From Pseudomonadales bacterium (GTDB lineage: Bacteria; Pseudomonadota; Gammaproteobacteria; Pseudomonadales; UBA3067), in contig JAESUE010000345.1 of the NCBI GenBank assembly GCA_016763235.1, positions 1 through 6,312 on the forward strand: 6,312 nt of DNA, written 5' to 3'. The notes beneath the pieces were generated by a model. It saw nothing but the letters and a program-made list of their open reading frames with translations, ran no database searches and was not told the origin of the DNA. Below, in pieces: positions 5,816-6,312 of this stretch. Every line of letters begins with the position of its first letter. Positions within the stretch are counted from its first letter, which is position 1. The translations under genes were made by a program, and so were the position numbers.

Positions 5816-6239
5816 TTTACGGCTGGAGCCTTCCTCTCATTTAAGCTTCGTTGCAATAACTTTGGGTCTGCTTGCTGGGATAGCGTTGCTTGTTTTGCCG
5901 TTGTTTATTTATATTAAGTTGATACTCCTGCTTTTACTTGTCAGCATATTCTGGGTGTTTGTTTGGCGTTATATCCGCTTGGAATCCAAACATGCCGTGA
6001 AGTATCTACGCTATACCGACCTGGGCTGGTTTATCCGTTGCTCTGAACAAGGGCAACCTTGGCTGGAAGTGGCTCTTCTGAGTGAAAGTGTTGTTACTGC
6101 AAGATTTGTGTATTTGCGCTTTGCACCTGTGGGCCAGCCTTGGTATAGGCGTAAGGTTTCCTCCGTATTGATTGCCTCTGACAGCCTGTTGCCAGAGCCG
6201 TTCAGGCGGCTTAAAGTCTTTTTACGTTTTGTTCATTAA
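5796..6239 (+). CDS. cptA: YgfX/CptA-type inner-membrane protein encoded with SdhE
   Basis: The 147-residue protein has two adjacent hydrophobic helices, about 16-35 and 38-57, followed by a basic cytoplasmic-type tail, the architecture of E. coli YgfX (135 residues). The N-terminus MDKWRPDLRLEP resembles the E. coli start MVLWQSDLR. Sequence identity outside this is low, so the call rests mainly on topology and on the position immediately after sdhE. The start must be TTG at 5796: the frame is closed by TGA at 5784-5786 and no ATG or GTG lies between. GAGG at 5785-5788 gives a 7-nt Shine-Dalgarno spacing. E. coli YgfX was reported as a toxin (CptA) affecting MreB and FtsZ with SdhE as antitoxin, but the established role of SdhE is in flavinylation, so the toxin label should be treated with caution. 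The stop TAA is at 6237-6239. Confidence 0.82.
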   Translation: MDKWRPDLRLEPSSHLSFVAITLGLLAGIALLVLPLFIYIKLILLLLLVSIFWVFVWRYIRLESKHAVKYLRYTDLGWFIRCSEQGQPWLEVALLSESVVTARFVYLRFAPVGQPWYRRKVSSVLIASDSLLPEPFRRLKVFLRFVH

Positions 6240-6312
6240 TAGTAACTATTCAGCTCACGCTCAAATTCGTGCATAACAGCGTTAAAAAATGATCATTTAT
6301 AGGTATAAACTC
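6240..6312. other. Non-coding right end of the window
   Basis: No gene is visible in this 73-nt tail on either strand; the minus-strand frame MHEFERELNSYY is closed by stops within it. It is AT-rich and includes a perfect 12-nt palindrome AAATGATCATTT (6287-6298). AATAGTAACTATT (6238-6250), a 13-nt inverted repeat, overlaps the stop of the preceding gene. Either could be an operator or chance. There is no clear terminator. Confidence 0.4.

Noticed and set aside
5564..6239. sdhE-ygfX as a toxin-antitoxin defence module
   Set aside because: The CptA/CptB toxin label comes from E. coli overexpression work. SdhE is clearly the flavinylation factor by its RGxxE motif and neighbours, so a defence role is not supported here.
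6251..6275. C-terminus of a minus-strand gene (MHEFERELNSYY) at the right edge
   Set aside because: The frame is closed by TGA about 18 nt upstream of its ATG inside the window, leaving a 12-codon frame without a ribosome binding site.

Overview
The window is a stretch of ordinary housekeeping chromosome from a gammaproteobacterium. The proteins closely resemble the E. coli versions of RF2, LysS, Ung, SdhE and YgfZ. Two conserved gene pairings are present: prfB followed by lysS, and ygfZ divergent from sdhE-ygfX. The added HDOD gene beside ygfZ recalls Pseudomonas and Cellvibrio-like marine bacteria; that placement is from memory and inference, not from a search. I see no mobile element, tRNA, rRNA or CRISPR array.

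Left block, plus strand (1-3334): the 3' part of prfB (release factor 2) enters from the left edge and carries the textbook +1 programmed frameshift site at 8-23. It is followed by lysS (lysyl-tRNA synthetase) and, 10 nt later, ung (uracil-DNA glycosylase). prfB also has a second break in frame at 291-296 that the known RF2 mechanism does not explain. One base is missing relative to the family pattern, exactly at the junction of domain 1 and the catalytic half. This is the most notable anomaly here; a sequencing or assembly indel is the simplest explanation.

Middle block, minus strand (3352-5352): ygfZ (folate-binding Fe-S maintenance protein) lies upstream of an HDOD-domain gene that converges on ung. 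The HDOD protein has lost typical HD metal-ligand residues.

Right block, plus strand (5564-6239): sdhE (FAD assembly factor of succinate dehydrogenase) overlaps a ygfX/cptA-type two-helix membrane protein, which starts at TTG. The 211-nt divergent region between ygfZ and sdhE holds good ribosome binding sites for both genes, a plausible extended -10 for sdhE, a leader with mutually exclusive hairpins and a possible 21-codon ORF.

Functionally, prfB and lysS serve translation and ung serves base-excision repair. ygfZ and sdhE both support maturation of respiratory enzymes: Fe-S clusters for YgfZ and flavin for SdhE. I found no convincing previously undescribed system.
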